A stretch of 64,000 nucleotides of DNA from Tunturibacter psychrotolerans (GCF_040359615.1 NZ_CP132942.1:4712001-4776000), one strand, 5' to 3'; counted from the stretch's first letter, positions 35,695 to 45,381 are shown. Made by a program: numbers and translations. Notes: generated from the letters alone by a model not told the origin.

Positions 35695-38187
35695 TCACAT
35701 CAGGTGAACCGCATCCACGTCGACCACAAGGTTCCGGCGCGCGATCTCCTGCGTCTCCGCATAGGCGAGCATCGCCCGAAGCGTCTCACCCAGTGTCTGC
35801 CGCCGCTCCGCCTTCAACACGAAGTGAAAACGATAGATCCGCTTCAGCTTCACAATCGGCGCCGCGGCTGGTCCCAGCACCCTCACCTTATCCAGCCGGG
35901 CTTTTTGAAACCACCGCCCCAGCGTTCCCGCCCACGCTGTAGCCTCCTCCAGTTTTTCGCTCTGGATCACCACGTTCGCCAGCACTGCAAACGGCGGATA
36001 GTGCATCCATCGCCGGTACTGCATCTCCTTCGCCACAAACCCCGGGTAGTCATGCTTTGCAGCAAACTGAATCGCATAGTGTTCGGGATGATATGTCTGG
36101 ACCAGCACCTTGCCGATCAGATCCCCGCGCCCTGCCCGGCCTGAGACCTGGGTCAGTAGCTGAAATACCCGCTCCGCCGCGCGAAAATCCGGCAGCCCCA
36201 ATGCAAAGTCCGCCCCAATTACCCCCACCAGCGTCACTCCATGAATGTCATGCCCCTTAGCGATCATCTGCGTGCCCACCAGCAGATTGATCTCGCCTCC
36301 ATGAAGCCTCGCCAGCAGCCGTTCCATGTCGCTCCTCCCGCGCACGGTATCGCGATCCATCCGCCCGATCCGCGCCGTCGGAAACAGCTCCTGCAATCTC
36401 TCCTCGCCCTGCTGCGATCCCGCCCCCAGAAAATAAAGATGTTCGCTCTCGCACTTCGGACAAGCCTTCGGCACCGACCTGCGAGACCCGCAGTAATGAC
36501 ACTCCAATCGCTGCCCCGGCTGCGCAATCGCATCGTTCCCACTCACGGGCTTGTGGTAAGTCATCGAGACCGCGCAGTTCTCGCACTCGATCTTCTCCCC
36601 GCAGCTCCGGCACAGCACCGTCGACGAGTACCCCCGCCGGTTCAACAACAAAATCACCTGCTCACCACGGTCCAACGTGGCTTGCGTCTCTTCAATCAAC
36701 CTCCGTGAAAAGATCTGCTCCTGCCCGGTCTCGCGAAACTCCTCCCGCATATCCACTAACTCCACCAGTGGCATTGGCCTGTCCGCCACGCGAGCGCGCA
36801 TCTCCACCCGCGCATATCGACCCTTCTCCGCATTCGACCAGCTCTCAAGCGACGGTGTCGCCGACCCCAGCACCACCACGGCCTCATTGAACTTCGCCCG
36901 CATCACCGCCACATCACGCCCGTGATACCGCGGCGTCTCCTCCTGCTTGTAGCTCGAGTCATGCTCTTCATCGACGATGACCAACCCCAGATCCACCATC
37001 GGCGCAAACACCGCCGACCGCGTCCCCACGACGATCCTCGCCTCACCTCGCCGAATCCTGTGCCACTGCTCAGCGCGCTCATCAGGCGTCAGTTGCGAGT
37101 GCAGCAACGCCACCTCGCCGCCGAATGCCGCGACCATCTGCCCCGCCATCGCCGGCGTCAATCCAATCTCCGGTACCAGCAGCAGCGCCGACTTCCCTGC
37201 ATCAAGCGCCCTCTGCATGGCAGCAAAATAAACCGAGGTCTTCCCGCTCCCCGTAATTCCGTAGAGCAGATGCGGCCGAAACCCACCCCTCTCCATCGCC
37301 GCCGCAATCGTTCCCAACGCTTCCATCTGCGCCTCATTCAAGGCGTGTTCATGCGCATGCTTCTTCCCATGCGCCCCCACGCCGCCCAGGTGAAACTCCT
37401 CCGCGACCTCCTCCACCACCACCAGCCCACGCTTCACCAGCGTCCCCAGCGTAGACTCAGGCACTCCCGCACGCGTCAGACTCAACCGCAGATCGCGCAC
37501 GCGCATTCGCCCACCCACTGCCGCAAGCTCCGCCAGGATCGCCGTCTGATTTTCATTCAACTTCGGCAGCCGCGCCTCTGCCACCAGCACCGCCACCTTC
37601 TCCAGCCGCCGCGCGTCTCTCTCCTCCGCAATCACCTCGCGCAACAGCCACTTCTTCCTGACCATCCCCTCCAGCAGCCCTTTATTCGCCCCCGTAGCCG
37701 ACCGCAGCGCCGACATCTTCGCCGCCTCCCCGCCCTCCAGATAGTTCAGCACCGAGTACTCGCGATCCTGCTCCTCCACCGACAGCTTCGACCGCCGCGA
37801 AGACCCCTTCATCGCGCCCTCATACAGCACCTTCCTCCCCTGCTCCGCGATCCGGTAAGAGAAGTGCCGCTTCACCTCCGCCGCCAGCGGCAGCATCCCA
37901 CGCAACACCTCACCCAGCGGCGCAACATAGTATTGCGCGATCCACCCAGCCAGCTTCATCAATTCTTCCGGCAGCAGCGCCGCATCGTCGAGCACCTGCT
38001 GCACCGGCTTGATCTCGAACTCCTCCACCGGCGCATCCTCGTGCACCCTCACCACCACACCCATCAGCCTCTGCCCGCTGAACGGCACCAGCACCCGCGC
38101 TCCCACAACCGGCACCACACCGTTCACCGCGTAGGTAAACGTCTGGTCCAGCGGCACCGGCAAAGCAACATCACAAAACAAAGCCAT
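35695..38187 (-). CDS. priA: Primosomal replication restart helicase PriA
   Basis: An 830-residue DEXH helicase. Walker A is GITGSGKTSVYFAAMQ (about 310-325) and Walker B region VIVDEEHDSSYKQEE. The paired four-cysteine zinc motifs lie at about 525-590 (CRSCGEKIECENC and CHYCGSRRSVPKACPKC). Motifs GTQMIAKGHD and QVSGRAGR mark the second RecA lobe. PriA reloads the replicative helicase at stalled forks. The length is at the upper end of the family because of a longer N-terminal region. Confidence 0.95.
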   Translation of the reverse strand: MALFCDVALPVPLDQTFTYAVNGVVPVVGARVLVPFSGQRLMGVVVRVHEDAPVEEFEIKPVQQVLDDAALLPEELMKLAGWIAQYYVAPLGEVLRGMLPLAAEVKRHFSYRIAEQGRKVLYEGAMKGSSRRSKLSVEEQDREYSVLNYLEGGEAAKMSALRSATGANKGLLEGMVRKKWLLREVIAEERDARRLEKVAVLVAEARLPKLNENQTAILAELAAVGGRMRVRDLRLSLTRAGVPESTLGTLVKRGLVVVEEVAEEFHLGGVGAHGKKHAHEHALNEAQMEALGTIAAAMERGGFRPHLLYGITGSGKTSVYFAAMQRALDAGKSALLLVPEIGLTPAMAGQMVAAFGGEVALLHSQLTPDERAEQWHRIRRGEARIVVGTRSAVFAPMVDLGLVIVDEEHDSSYKQEETPRYHGRDVAVMRAKFNEAVVVLGSATPSLESWSNAEKGRYARVEMRARVADRPMPLVELVDMREEFRETGQEQIFSRRLIEETQATLDRGEQVILLLNRRGYSSTVLCRSCGEKIECENCAVSMTYHKPVSGNDAIAQPGQRLECHYCGSRRSVPKACPKCESEHLYFLGAGSQQGEERLQELFPTARIGRMDRDTVRGRSDMERLLARLHGGEINLLVGTQMIAKGHDIHGVTLVGVIGADFALGLPDFRAAERVFQLLTQVSGRAGRGDLIGKVLVQTYHPEHYAIQFAAKHDYPGFVAKEMQYRRWMHYPPFAVLANVVIQSEKLEEATAWAGTLGRWFQKARLDKVRVLGPAAAPIVKLKRIYRFHFVLKAERRQTLGETLRAMLAYAETQEIARRNLVVDVDAVHLM

Positions 38188-38242
38188 CCCACCAGCTTAG
38201 CCGACCAGACCACTGCCGATCTCCACCCGACTCGTGACGAGT

Positions 38243-39250
38243 CTACGAAACAGCCTTCTCCCGCTGCGTTCCCCTCCAGTGCGCGGGCGGAACACCCTCC
38301 CACACCCGAAACGCCCGCACAAACGAATTCGAATCCTCATACCCCAGCAGGTGCGCCGTCTCGCTCAACTCCAGAAGCGAGTTCGTAAGATAGTGCCGCG
38401 CCAGCTGATGCCGCGCCTCTTCCAGCGCCTTCTGAAAACTCGATCCCGCATCCTGCAAACGCCGCTGCAGCGTACGCGAGCTGATATGAAGCTCACGCGC
38501 AATCTCCTGCATCTTCGGACGACTCCCCGTAAGCTTCCGCTGAATCGTCGCGCGAACACGCTCAGGAAAACTCTCCTCGCCCTTATGCTGCTTCAACTCC
38601 TCATCCAGCTGCGGCGCAAGCATCGCCAACAGCTCCGCGTTGCGAGTCACAAATCGTAGCTCAGCATCCGACGCACGAAACACAATCGCATTTCGCGCCG
38701 CGCCAAACACAACCGTGCAGCCAAAGTGTCGCTCGAGCGATCTTGCATTCGCACGCGGTCGCTGCAGCTCAAGACGCACCGGGGAAATCCGCATTCCCGT
38801 CCCATGCCGCGCAATCGAAAGCACCCACGCGAAGCACAGATCGGTCAGCACCGCGGGCTCGGTCTCATTCGCCAACAGCCAGCGAAACTGAATCGCCCAC
38901 TCCTCATCACCCGGATCAAGCACAACCTCTTCCGGACACGAGAGCTGTTTATAGCGAGCGATCTGCCGCATCGCCTCCCCAAAGCTGCTCGTCGAAAGAG
39001 CCGCAAGCACCACAGGATCGAAGTGCTCCGTCTTGGTCTCCGTGCCCAACGCAAGCCCGATGGCGGGGTCTGGGCTCGCCTGCCCAATCCCCCGCCACAG
39101 CGCAAAAAACTCTTCGGTCGATAGGAGAATCCGAGGTTGATCGAAGAGTCCCGAAGGCAACCCCGCACTCTCAAGAACAGAAGACACACGGACTCCCGAT
39201 TCGTTCAACTTCGACGACAAACGGCCGGGAACCCGAAAGTGTTTGCTCAT
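38243..39250 (-). CDS. AraC-family regulator with AraC-type N-terminal ligand domain
   Basis: A 335-residue protein. The N-terminal part (about 15-200) matches the Arabinose_bd-like domain seen in OruR/ToxR-type regulators. The C-terminal AraC helix-turn-helix has MQEIARELHISSRTLQRRLQ, ETAHLLGYEDSNSFVRAF and RVWEGVPPAHWR. It starts 7 bases after the alcohol dehydrogenase gene and is probably cotranscribed with it. Paired direct repeats upstream of that gene have the spacing expected of AraC-type half-sites. Confidence 0.87.
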   Translation of the reverse strand: MSKHFRVPGRLSSKLNESGVRVSSVLESAGLPSGLFDQPRILLSTEEFFALWRGIGQASPDPAIGLALGTETKTEHFDPVVLAALSTSSFGEAMRQIARYKQLSCPEEVVLDPGDEEWAIQFRWLLANETEPAVLTDLCFAWVLSIARHGTGMRISPVRLELQRPRANARSLERHFGCTVVFGAARNAIVFRASDAELRFVTRNAELLAMLAPQLDEELKQHKGEESFPERVRATIQRKLTGSRPKMQEIARELHISSRTLQRRLQDAGSSFQKALEEARHQLARHYLTNSLLELSETAHLLGYEDSNSFVRAFRVWEGVPPAHWRGTQREKAVS

Positions 39251-39257
39251 CGTGAAA

Positions 39258-40319
39258 CTACGCCCCGCCCTTCAGAGATGCCATATCGATGACGAACCGA
39301 TATTTCACGTCCTGCTTCAGCAACCGCTCGTAAGCATCGTTGACCTTCTGGATAGGAATCTTCTCGATGTCCGCCGTGATGTTGTGTTTGCCGCAGAAGT
39401 CCAGCATCTCCTGTGTCTCCGCAATACCGCCGATCGGCGAACCCGAGAGACTGCGACGACCAAATAACAAGTTGAACGCAGACACAGACAACGGCTTCTC
39501 CGGCGCGCCCACGAGGCAGAGATTTCCATCGCGACGAAGCAGGCCCAGATAGGCGTTGATGTCGTGGTCAGCCGACACAGCATCGAGAATAAAGTCAAAG
39601 CTGCCAGCATGCTTCGCCATCTCGTCAGCATTGCGAGAGATCACGACCTCATCCGCTCGTAAACGCAGAGCATCGTCCTTCTTGTTCGGCGAAGTCGTAA
39701 ACAGGACGACGTGCGCACCCAGCGCATGAGCAAACTTCACGCCCATATGGCCGAGTCCGCCGAGCCCCACAATGCCGACCTTCTTGCCCTTCGTCACGCC
39801 CCAGTGGTGCATCGGCGAGTAGGTCGTAATGCCCGCGCAGAGCAGAGGTGCAGCGCCCGCAGGATCAAGGTTGCTGGGCACCTTGAGAACAAATCTCTCG
39901 TCCACGACAACGCTGTCCGAGTAGCCTCCGTATGTGACTCCGCCGGTGTGCTTGTCAGGAAAGTTGTAAGTCAGCGTCATATTGTGGCAGAACTGTTCAA
40001 AGCCCGCTTTGCACTCCTCGCATGTGCCATCCGAATCGACCATGCAACCCACCGCAACAACGTCGCCGGTCTTGAACTTCTTTACCGCGGAGCCGGTCTT
40101 GGTTACACGCCCCACGATCTCGTGGCCCGGAACGCAGGGGTAGACCGTGGGCAGCGCACCGCTCCACTCGTTACGTGCCTGGTGAAGATCAGAGTGACAG
40201 ATCCCACAGAAGAGAATCTCGATCTGCACGTCTGTTTCGGTTGGATCGCGCCGCGCGATCGTTGTGGATGCAAGCGGCGATGACGCACTGGCAGCAGAGA
40301 ATGCTTTTGCGTTGTACAT
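39258..40319 (-). CDS. NADP(H)-dependent zinc alcohol dehydrogenase (YahK/CAD family)
   Basis: A 353-residue medium-chain dehydrogenase. Catalytic zinc ligands are in FCGICHSDLHQARNEW and CVPGHEIVG; the structural zinc cysteines are in VGCMVDSDGTCEECKAGFEQ and the following FC. The nucleotide-binding loop is VGIVGLGGLGHMGVKFAHALG, and TTSPNK just after the second strand suggests NADPH preference. The family reduces aldehydes to alcohols. The upstream region holds candidate AraC sites. Confidence 0.92.
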   Translation of the reverse strand: MYNAKAFSAASASSPLASTTIARRDPTETDVQIEILFCGICHSDLHQARNEWSGALPTVYPCVPGHEIVGRVTKTGSAVKKFKTGDVVAVGCMVDSDGTCEECKAGFEQFCHNMTLTYNFPDKHTGGVTYGGYSDSVVVDERFVLKVPSNLDPAGAAPLLCAGITTYSPMHHWGVTKGKKVGIVGLGGLGHMGVKFAHALGAHVVLFTTSPNKKDDALRLRADEVVISRNADEMAKHAGSFDFILDAVSADHDINAYLGLLRRDGNLCLVGAPEKPLSVSAFNLLFGRRSLSGSPIGGIAETQEMLDFCGKHNITADIEKIPIQKVNDAYERLLKQDVKYRFVIDMASLKGGA

Positions 40320-40352
40320 GGTTCAAATGTAGACCTTCACCGTTGGTCACTG

Positions 40353-40389
40353 ATATGCGAAACACGCCATTCTATATGCAGAATACGCC
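40353..40389 (-). promoter_or_regulatory. Candidate AraC-type operator: two 16-bp direct repeats 21 bp apart
   Basis: On the minus strand GGCGTRTTYYGCATAT occurs twice (40368-40353 and 40389-40374), with 13 of 16 positions identical and starts exactly 21 bp apart. This is two helical turns, the spacing of AraC-family half-site pairs. The repeats lie 34-70 bases upstream of the alcohol dehydrogenase start codon, and the AraC regulator gene is in the same run. Confidence 0.5.
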
Positions 40390-40392
40390 CTC

Positions 40393-40423
40393 ATTTTTGG
40401 ATTCAAAAATATTTGGTTAACCA
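40393..40423. promoter_or_regulatory. Two palindromes upstream of the alcohol dehydrogenase
   Basis: ATTTTTG/CAAAAAT (40393-40399 and 40404-40410) with a 4-base gap, and the perfect palindrome TGGTTAACCA (40414-40423). They sit between the candidate AraC sites and the RNase T2 gene on the other strand and may be operator sites for either direction. Confidence 0.35.
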
Positions 40424-40555
40424 TAGTCGGACACGGTCAATGATCACTAAAGACGCACCGTCACAAGCTTCTCCGCTGTGCCCTTCCAATGGCTCAGCAA
40501 GTAGGACCGACCTTCGCTGGCATCATCGCTCCGCAAACGCTATCCTTCTCCCACT

Positions 40556-41233
40556 ATGAAGAAGAAAGCCTCACCCTCGCTTCTGATCCTTCTTCTCCTC
40601 GCCGCCTGCAATCCGCCCCCTCGGCCAACGCCTGAGCCTACCCCTCGCCCCACTGCGGCAGCCGCGCAGACGATCGAACCTGCAACTGTCACCGACCAGC
40701 CTTTCGACTACTACCTCCTCAACCTCTCCTGGTCGCCAGAGTTCTGCCACTCACACCCCACCGCAACCGAGTGCGCCCAGCGCCCCGCCTTCGTCCTCCA
40801 CGGCCTCTGGCCCCAGAACACCAACGGTGGCTATCCGCAGAACTGCTCCACCGACCCCGGCCCGCGCGACCCTTCCTCCTACTCCGACATCTATCCCGAC
40901 CCCGGCCTCCTTCGGCACGAGTGGCGCACCCACGGTACCTGCTCCGGCCTCTCCCCCGACGCCTTCTTCACGCTCGCCCGCACCGCATACAAATCTGTCG
41001 CCATTCCGCCGACGCTCACCCAGCTCGACCACAAGATCTCGCTCACCCCCAACCAGCTCATCGACCTCTTCCAGACGGCGAACCCCTCCATCCCCGCCAC
41101 CAGCCTAGCCATCAGCTGTGGCAACAACTACCTCACCGCAGTCGAGGTCTGCCTCGACAAGCGCGCCCATCCCACCCCCTGCGGCCCAATCCGCTCCTGC
41201 CGAGCCAACTCCGTCCGAATCACCCCACCATAA
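40556..41233 (+). CDS. RNase T2-family lipoprotein
   Basis: A 225-residue exported ribonuclease. The lipobox is LLLLAACNPPP with Cys at about residue 18, followed by a Pro/Thr-rich spacer. The two catalytic segments are intact: FVLHGLWPQNT (CAS I) and HEWRTHGTCSG (CAS II), with the expected His residues. Several cysteines fit the family disulphides. RNase T2 enzymes cut RNA through cyclic phosphate intermediates, outside the cytoplasm. This member would sit in a membrane facing the periplasm or outside. Confidence 0.9.
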   Translation: MKKKASPSLLILLLLAACNPPPRPTPEPTPRPTAAAAQTIEPATVTDQPFDYYLLNLSWSPEFCHSHPTATECAQRPAFVLHGLWPQNTNGGYPQNCSTDPGPRDPSSYSDIYPDPGLLRHEWRTHGTCSGLSPDAFFTLARTAYKSVAIPPTLTQLDHKISLTPNQLIDLFQTANPSIPATSLAISCGNNYLTAVEVCLDKRAHPTPCGPIRSCRANSVRITPP

Positions 41234-41272
41234 ATTTCGTAGCGAAACACCGGCAGTCTCTATGGCAGCGCA

Positions 41273-42820
41273 CTACTTCGATACAGGCGCAGGAGCATCA
41301 AGCTCCTTGAGTTTTTCCGTGGCCTCAGAGCTATTCGGATCCTTCTTCAGCGCCTTGTTATAGTTCTCACGAGCCAGCTGCTTATCACCTGATCTCGCAT
41401 AAATCTCACCGAGAGTCGTATAGGAGCTGCTCGAATCAGGGTAATTCTGGATATTCAGCTTGATCAGCGCAGTCGCTTCCGGCAGGTGTCCACTTTGCAT
41501 CAGGTGATACGCCCAGTCATTCATCGCGCTCTCGTCGAGTTTGAAATCCGGCTTCTCCTCTTTCATGGAGCTATAGATCTCAGAGGCGTGATCGAACCCC
41601 AGCCGCCCCAACTCCGCGCGAAATGACTCGAGCGACGCTGGTATTCCCTTCGCTGCCCGAAAATCCACTCTCAACAAGTGCGGCGGCGCGCCATTCTCCG
41701 CTGGCGTCTTCTTCAAAAAAGCGAGCGCAGTCGCGTCATGCTTCAGATAGGCGTCGAGAAAATTCACCGTGTAACGCGATATCCAGGCATAGCCAATGAT
41801 TCCGTCTTCGCGGCTGTAGTCTCCCTTTTGCGCCTGGGCATACCCCTTCCAGATATCTTCGTTGCGTTGAAACATCGAGCTGTGTTCCGTGTGCGTCAGA
41901 GCAAGATCGTGAACCGTGATAAGGTCGCCATGCGTCCACGCATTAAGAGCGTTGGGGCCCGTCTGCGAAGGACCAGAATGATTTCGTTCCGAATCTTCAA
42001 GCGAGATCTCACCCTGCGTAAAGAACAGCAGCGGAAGAGTCATGTCCTCAGGATGCACCTCTCCCGAATCCTTGATGAGCCCAGGAAAGTAGCGCATCGA
42101 ACCATCGAGTGCCACAAGCGCATCAATCCGCGAATCTCGAGCAGCGGCAAACAGGTTCGAGAGCCCTCCCCAGGAAAAGCCCGCTACCGCAACCTCAGAC
42201 ATATCGGTGTCAGGTAGCGTCTGAGCGTATCCAATAAGAAAGGAGATGTCGCGAGCCTGCGTGCGCACGCCAGCTACGTCGCCCGACATATCGCGTGTCG
42301 TAGTGCCCATATCAGGACTTGCGATCACAACGTATCCGTGGCTCGCAAGATACTCGCACAAGTCCGCGTTCTCCCACGACATCGAAGAGAAGCTCGGCGC
42401 GTAGATCACAACCGGGAAGCGCCCTGCGGTAAGCGGCGCATCGCGTCGAGCCCACATGGCGTCCTTCAGCGTAGGCTTTATCCCGTCAATCCACTCCTTC
42501 CAATCAGGCGACAAGTCGGGTTTGCCGAAGCTGGTCTCGGTCGCCGCCAGCTGGGCATAGTCGCCTACGGTCATTGCCTTCTCAGAAGTTGACTGTGCGG
42601 GATACCAAATAAGCGTCTGAAGCGGCCGCGAGCGTTCTCCAGTCAGTGGCTTGCCAAGCTCATCGGTCGCAGGTCGATAGGTTCGCGAAGTGTCGTACTG
42701 TTCAACGACCTTAAGGCCCACTGCGTGGGGACCCGGTTTCTCGGTGAAGTGAAAGGTAGTCTGCGCGCAGGCCATAGAGGCCAACAAAAAGGGAGCGATT
42801 CTAATACCGTTCAAGCGCAC
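41273..42820 (-). CDS. Secreted alpha/beta hydrolase with C-terminal TPR repeat
   Basis: A 515-residue exported protein with a signal peptide (about 1-20, ending near ACAQ). The alpha/beta hydrolase domain has the oxyanion block FPVVIYAPSFSSMSWEN and nucleophile elbow VAGFSWGGLSN; the dienelactone-hydrolase/PAF-acetylhydrolase group is the closest I recognise. After about residue 420 a TPR-like helical region appears (YTTLGEIYARSGDKQLAREN). The GTG start at 42820 has GGAGAG upstream. The substrate is unknown, but ester or lipid cleavage fits the fold. Confidence 0.75.
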   Translation of the reverse strand: MRLNGIRIAPFLLASMACAQTTFHFTEKPGPHAVGLKVVEQYDTSRTYRPATDELGKPLTGERSRPLQTLIWYPAQSTSEKAMTVGDYAQLAATETSFGKPDLSPDWKEWIDGIKPTLKDAMWARRDAPLTAGRFPVVIYAPSFSSMSWENADLCEYLASHGYVVIASPDMGTTTRDMSGDVAGVRTQARDISFLIGYAQTLPDTDMSEVAVAGFSWGGLSNLFAAARDSRIDALVALDGSMRYFPGLIKDSGEVHPEDMTLPLLFFTQGEISLEDSERNHSGPSQTGPNALNAWTHGDLITVHDLALTHTEHSSMFQRNEDIWKGYAQAQKGDYSREDGIIGYAWISRYTVNFLDAYLKHDATALAFLKKTPAENGAPPHLLRVDFRAAKGIPASLESFRAELGRLGFDHASEIYSSMKEEKPDFKLDESAMNDWAYHLMQSGHLPEATALIKLNIQNYPDSSSSYTTLGEIYARSGDKQLARENYNKALKKDPNSSEATEKLKELDAPAPVSK

Positions 42821-43166
42821 CGGTTCTCTCCAGTGTCCACGGCGGCGAAGGTTGGCATGGGACTCATTCTATAAGCAAGAATTTAAGGTCCTCGTACGTA
42901 CGTTCGCACCTGAATGCCTGGCAGAATTCATTTTGAGCTGCCGCGCAACTTGAGCTCCGGCACAACCAAAGTTATCTCTGGTTCCGTTGTGGGAACAGCC
43001 GTTCGTTTCAAGTTGCCCACAACTCCGTTTTCAGGGAACGATCATACGAGGTCAGAGAATTGCTACGACCGACAAGCCGTCTTGGCGGTACTTTGCAAGA
43101 AAACCGTGTAAATGAATCAGAATTCCGCAACTATGTTGAAATGGATGACGTCTCACCGGGTATCCA
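42821..43166. other. Divergent intergenic region
   Basis: 346 bases between the alpha/beta hydrolase (minus) and VWFA-related (plus) genes. A 7-bp inverted repeat TTGTGGG/CCCACAA with a 22-base gap occurs near 42985-43022. No coding frame or clear promoter is recognised. Confidence 0.4.
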
Positions 43167-45026
43167 ATGCCGATCCGTCCTACCCTCTTCGCGATACTCC
43201 TCGCCGTAACCTTCCCGGCTCTGCCTCAAGCATCTTCGCCTACGTTGACGGCCCGGACACAGCTCGTCATCGTGGATGTTGTAGTTACAGATAACAAACA
43301 GAACCCTGTTCACAATCTCACCTCCTCGGACTTTACCGTACTCGAGAACAACGTTCCCGAACGCATCAAGAGCTTCGAGGAGCACACGACCGCAAGCCCC
43401 GCCAAGCCCGAGCCACCTCTCGTTCTACCACCCGGCAACTTCACCAACTACACAAACGTCCCTGCGGGTGCCCCCCTCAACATTCTTCTGCTCGACACCC
43501 TAAACACACCGAACGACGCCCAGACTTATGTCCGCAATCAGATTCGCCTTTTCCTCAAGAAATCTCCGCCGAACGTCCCCCTCGCGATCTTTGGTCTCAG
43601 CACACACCTTTGGCTTCTGCAGCCATTCACCGCAGATCCCCGCCTGCTCCAGGCCGCGGTTGATCACAAGATTCCGAGGACCTCTTCGCTGATGGACAAC
43701 GCAGCCACGGGCGACAAATCCGACACCCTCTCTCTAGAGATGTCAGTAGGGCATACGCCCCCGTATATCGTCCAGCGCATGCAGCAGTTCGAAGCCGAGC
43801 ATTCCTCCGATAACCTCCAACTCCGGACGCGATACACACTCAACGCACTGAATCAGATGGCCCGTTACCTCGCCGGTCTACCTGGAAGGAAAAATCTCAT
43901 CTGGTTTTCCGGCTCGTTTCCCATCAGCATCCTGCCCGACGACAATATCCTCAACCCCTTCGCGATTGCCGCAGACTCCTCGGATGAATTTCGCCAGACT
44001 ACGGACCTGCTCGCCAAGAGCCAGGTCGCTGTCTATCCGATCGACGCTCGCGGCCTCGCTGCCCCGTCCGTATACTCCGTCGAAAGCTCAGGCGTGCAGT
44101 ACAACCCCACGCTCGACCCCAATCAAGGTCGTAACCAGGACGTCTTTACGAACCATCTCAACGATTCCATTCGCCAGAACGCAGATGACAACTCCACCAT
44201 GCTCCAGATGGCCGAACAAACCGGTGGCCATGCCTATATCAACACCAACGGTCTCGCAGATGCTGTCGCTCAGTCCATCGAAGCCGGATCCAACTACTAC
44301 ACCCTTACTTATTCCCCAACCGACACCGCCAACGACGGTAAATTTCGCAAGATCCAGCTCAAACTTCGACGCAACGGCTACTCACTCGCATACCGTCGCG
44401 GTTACTACGCCGCTGCTCCCGTTCCCGCCCAAGCTCCAACGCCAGTTACAGTCTCCAACACCACTTCTCACTTCGTTCCACTCGCAGCCTTGCCTACGGA
44501 CCATGTGGCCGACCCCATGCACAACGCGATGATCTTCGGCTCTCCCGTTCCCACCCAAATCACCCTCAAGGTTCTCATCCTTCCCGCCGCCGGCCATCCG
44601 GAAGACAGCCTCGCTTCCGGCAATATTGCCTCCAGAAACATCACAGGCCCGTACCGCCGTTATGACGTCACCATCGCCGCCGATCCCAGCGCGATCATCT
44701 TCACCCAGGCGGCCGACGGCAACCATCACGCCAGCCTCCTCTTCCGCACCTATGTCTATTCGAGTGACGGCAGGCTCATCAACGCCTCCAACAGAATCGA
44801 CGATTCAGACCTAGCGCCTGCACTCTACGATCGCGCCCTTCACACTGGTCTCTTCTTCCATCAGGAGATCAGCGTGCCTGTCAAAGGAGAGTTCTACCTT
44901 CGTATCGGAGTCCACGACGATGTCGCCGATCACGACGGTGCGGTCGAAATCCCCGTCGACAGTGTTAGAGATCTGCCCCCTCTTAATTCGCCACCGGTTA
45001 CCCAACCACTGGCACGACGGCACTGA
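43167..45026 (+). CDS. VWFA-related acidobacterial protein
   Basis: A 619-residue exported protein of the type typical of Acidobacteriota (TIGR03436-like). The signal peptide is followed by LVIVDVVVTDNKQNPVHNLT and SDFTVLEN, the family N-terminal block, and a VWA-like domain with LLLDTLNTPN and GRKNLIWFSGSFP. A C-terminal beta domain (about 430-619) is Pro/Thr-rich. The metal-binding MIDAS motif is degenerate (DTLN instead of DxSxS). Function is unknown; protein-protein interactions at the cell surface are likely. Confidence 0.87.
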   Translation: MPIRPTLFAILLAVTFPALPQASSPTLTARTQLVIVDVVVTDNKQNPVHNLTSSDFTVLENNVPERIKSFEEHTTASPAKPEPPLVLPPGNFTNYTNVPAGAPLNILLLDTLNTPNDAQTYVRNQIRLFLKKSPPNVPLAIFGLSTHLWLLQPFTADPRLLQAAVDHKIPRTSSLMDNAATGDKSDTLSLEMSVGHTPPYIVQRMQQFEAEHSSDNLQLRTRYTLNALNQMARYLAGLPGRKNLIWFSGSFPISILPDDNILNPFAIAADSSDEFRQTTDLLAKSQVAVYPIDARGLAAPSVYSVESSGVQYNPTLDPNQGRNQDVFTNHLNDSIRQNADDNSTMLQMAEQTGGHAYINTNGLADAVAQSIEAGSNYYTLTYSPTDTANDGKFRKIQLKLRRNGYSLAYRRGYYAAAPVPAQAPTPVTVSNTTSHFVPLAALPTDHVADPMHNAMIFGSPVPTQITLKVLILPAAGHPEDSLASGNIASRNITGPYRRYDVTIAADPSAIIFTQAADGNHHASLLFRTYVYSSDGRLINASNRIDDSDLAPALYDRALHTGLFFHQEISVPVKGEFYLRIGVHDDVADHDGAVEIPVDSVRDLPPLNSPPVTQPLARRH

Positions 45027-45380
45027 CGTGCTCTCTTATCCATAAGCAAGGTCACCTTCTAAACCATCGCAGATGTGGATTGATAACCCAAACGCGCTTC
45101 TGTTTCCTAATCGGAACCTCCTATGGGAAGTCTTGCGCACATCTCCCGAAAGTCACGTTTTCGGAAACCTCAGTCCAAACTGACGTTAGTTTTCAGGCTT
45201 CAAATATGGCACTGGTAACAACTACCTCATTCGGTACTTAGAGCAAATGGCACGCTCGTCCCTTCCAATCAAGACGAAAACATCTGTCAAGCCCCATAAG
45301 CCCATAAGCCAAGCCGAATCAAAGACATAAGCGTGGCGTATTAGTTACCTCCCATCTCGTAAACTGAATAGAGATGAGAA
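45027..45380. other. A+T-richer intergenic stretch, no gene recognised
   Basis: About 350 bases downstream of the VWFA-related gene. A tandem CCCATAAG repeat occurs near 45294-45310. No coding frame has support. Confidence 0.4.
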
Positions 45381-45381
45381 T

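Noticed and set aside
36922..38388. Long plus-strand frame (488 codons) opposite priA
   Set aside because: It is the antisense shadow of priA, extremely rich in Arg, His, Pro and Gln, with no domain or ribosome-binding site.
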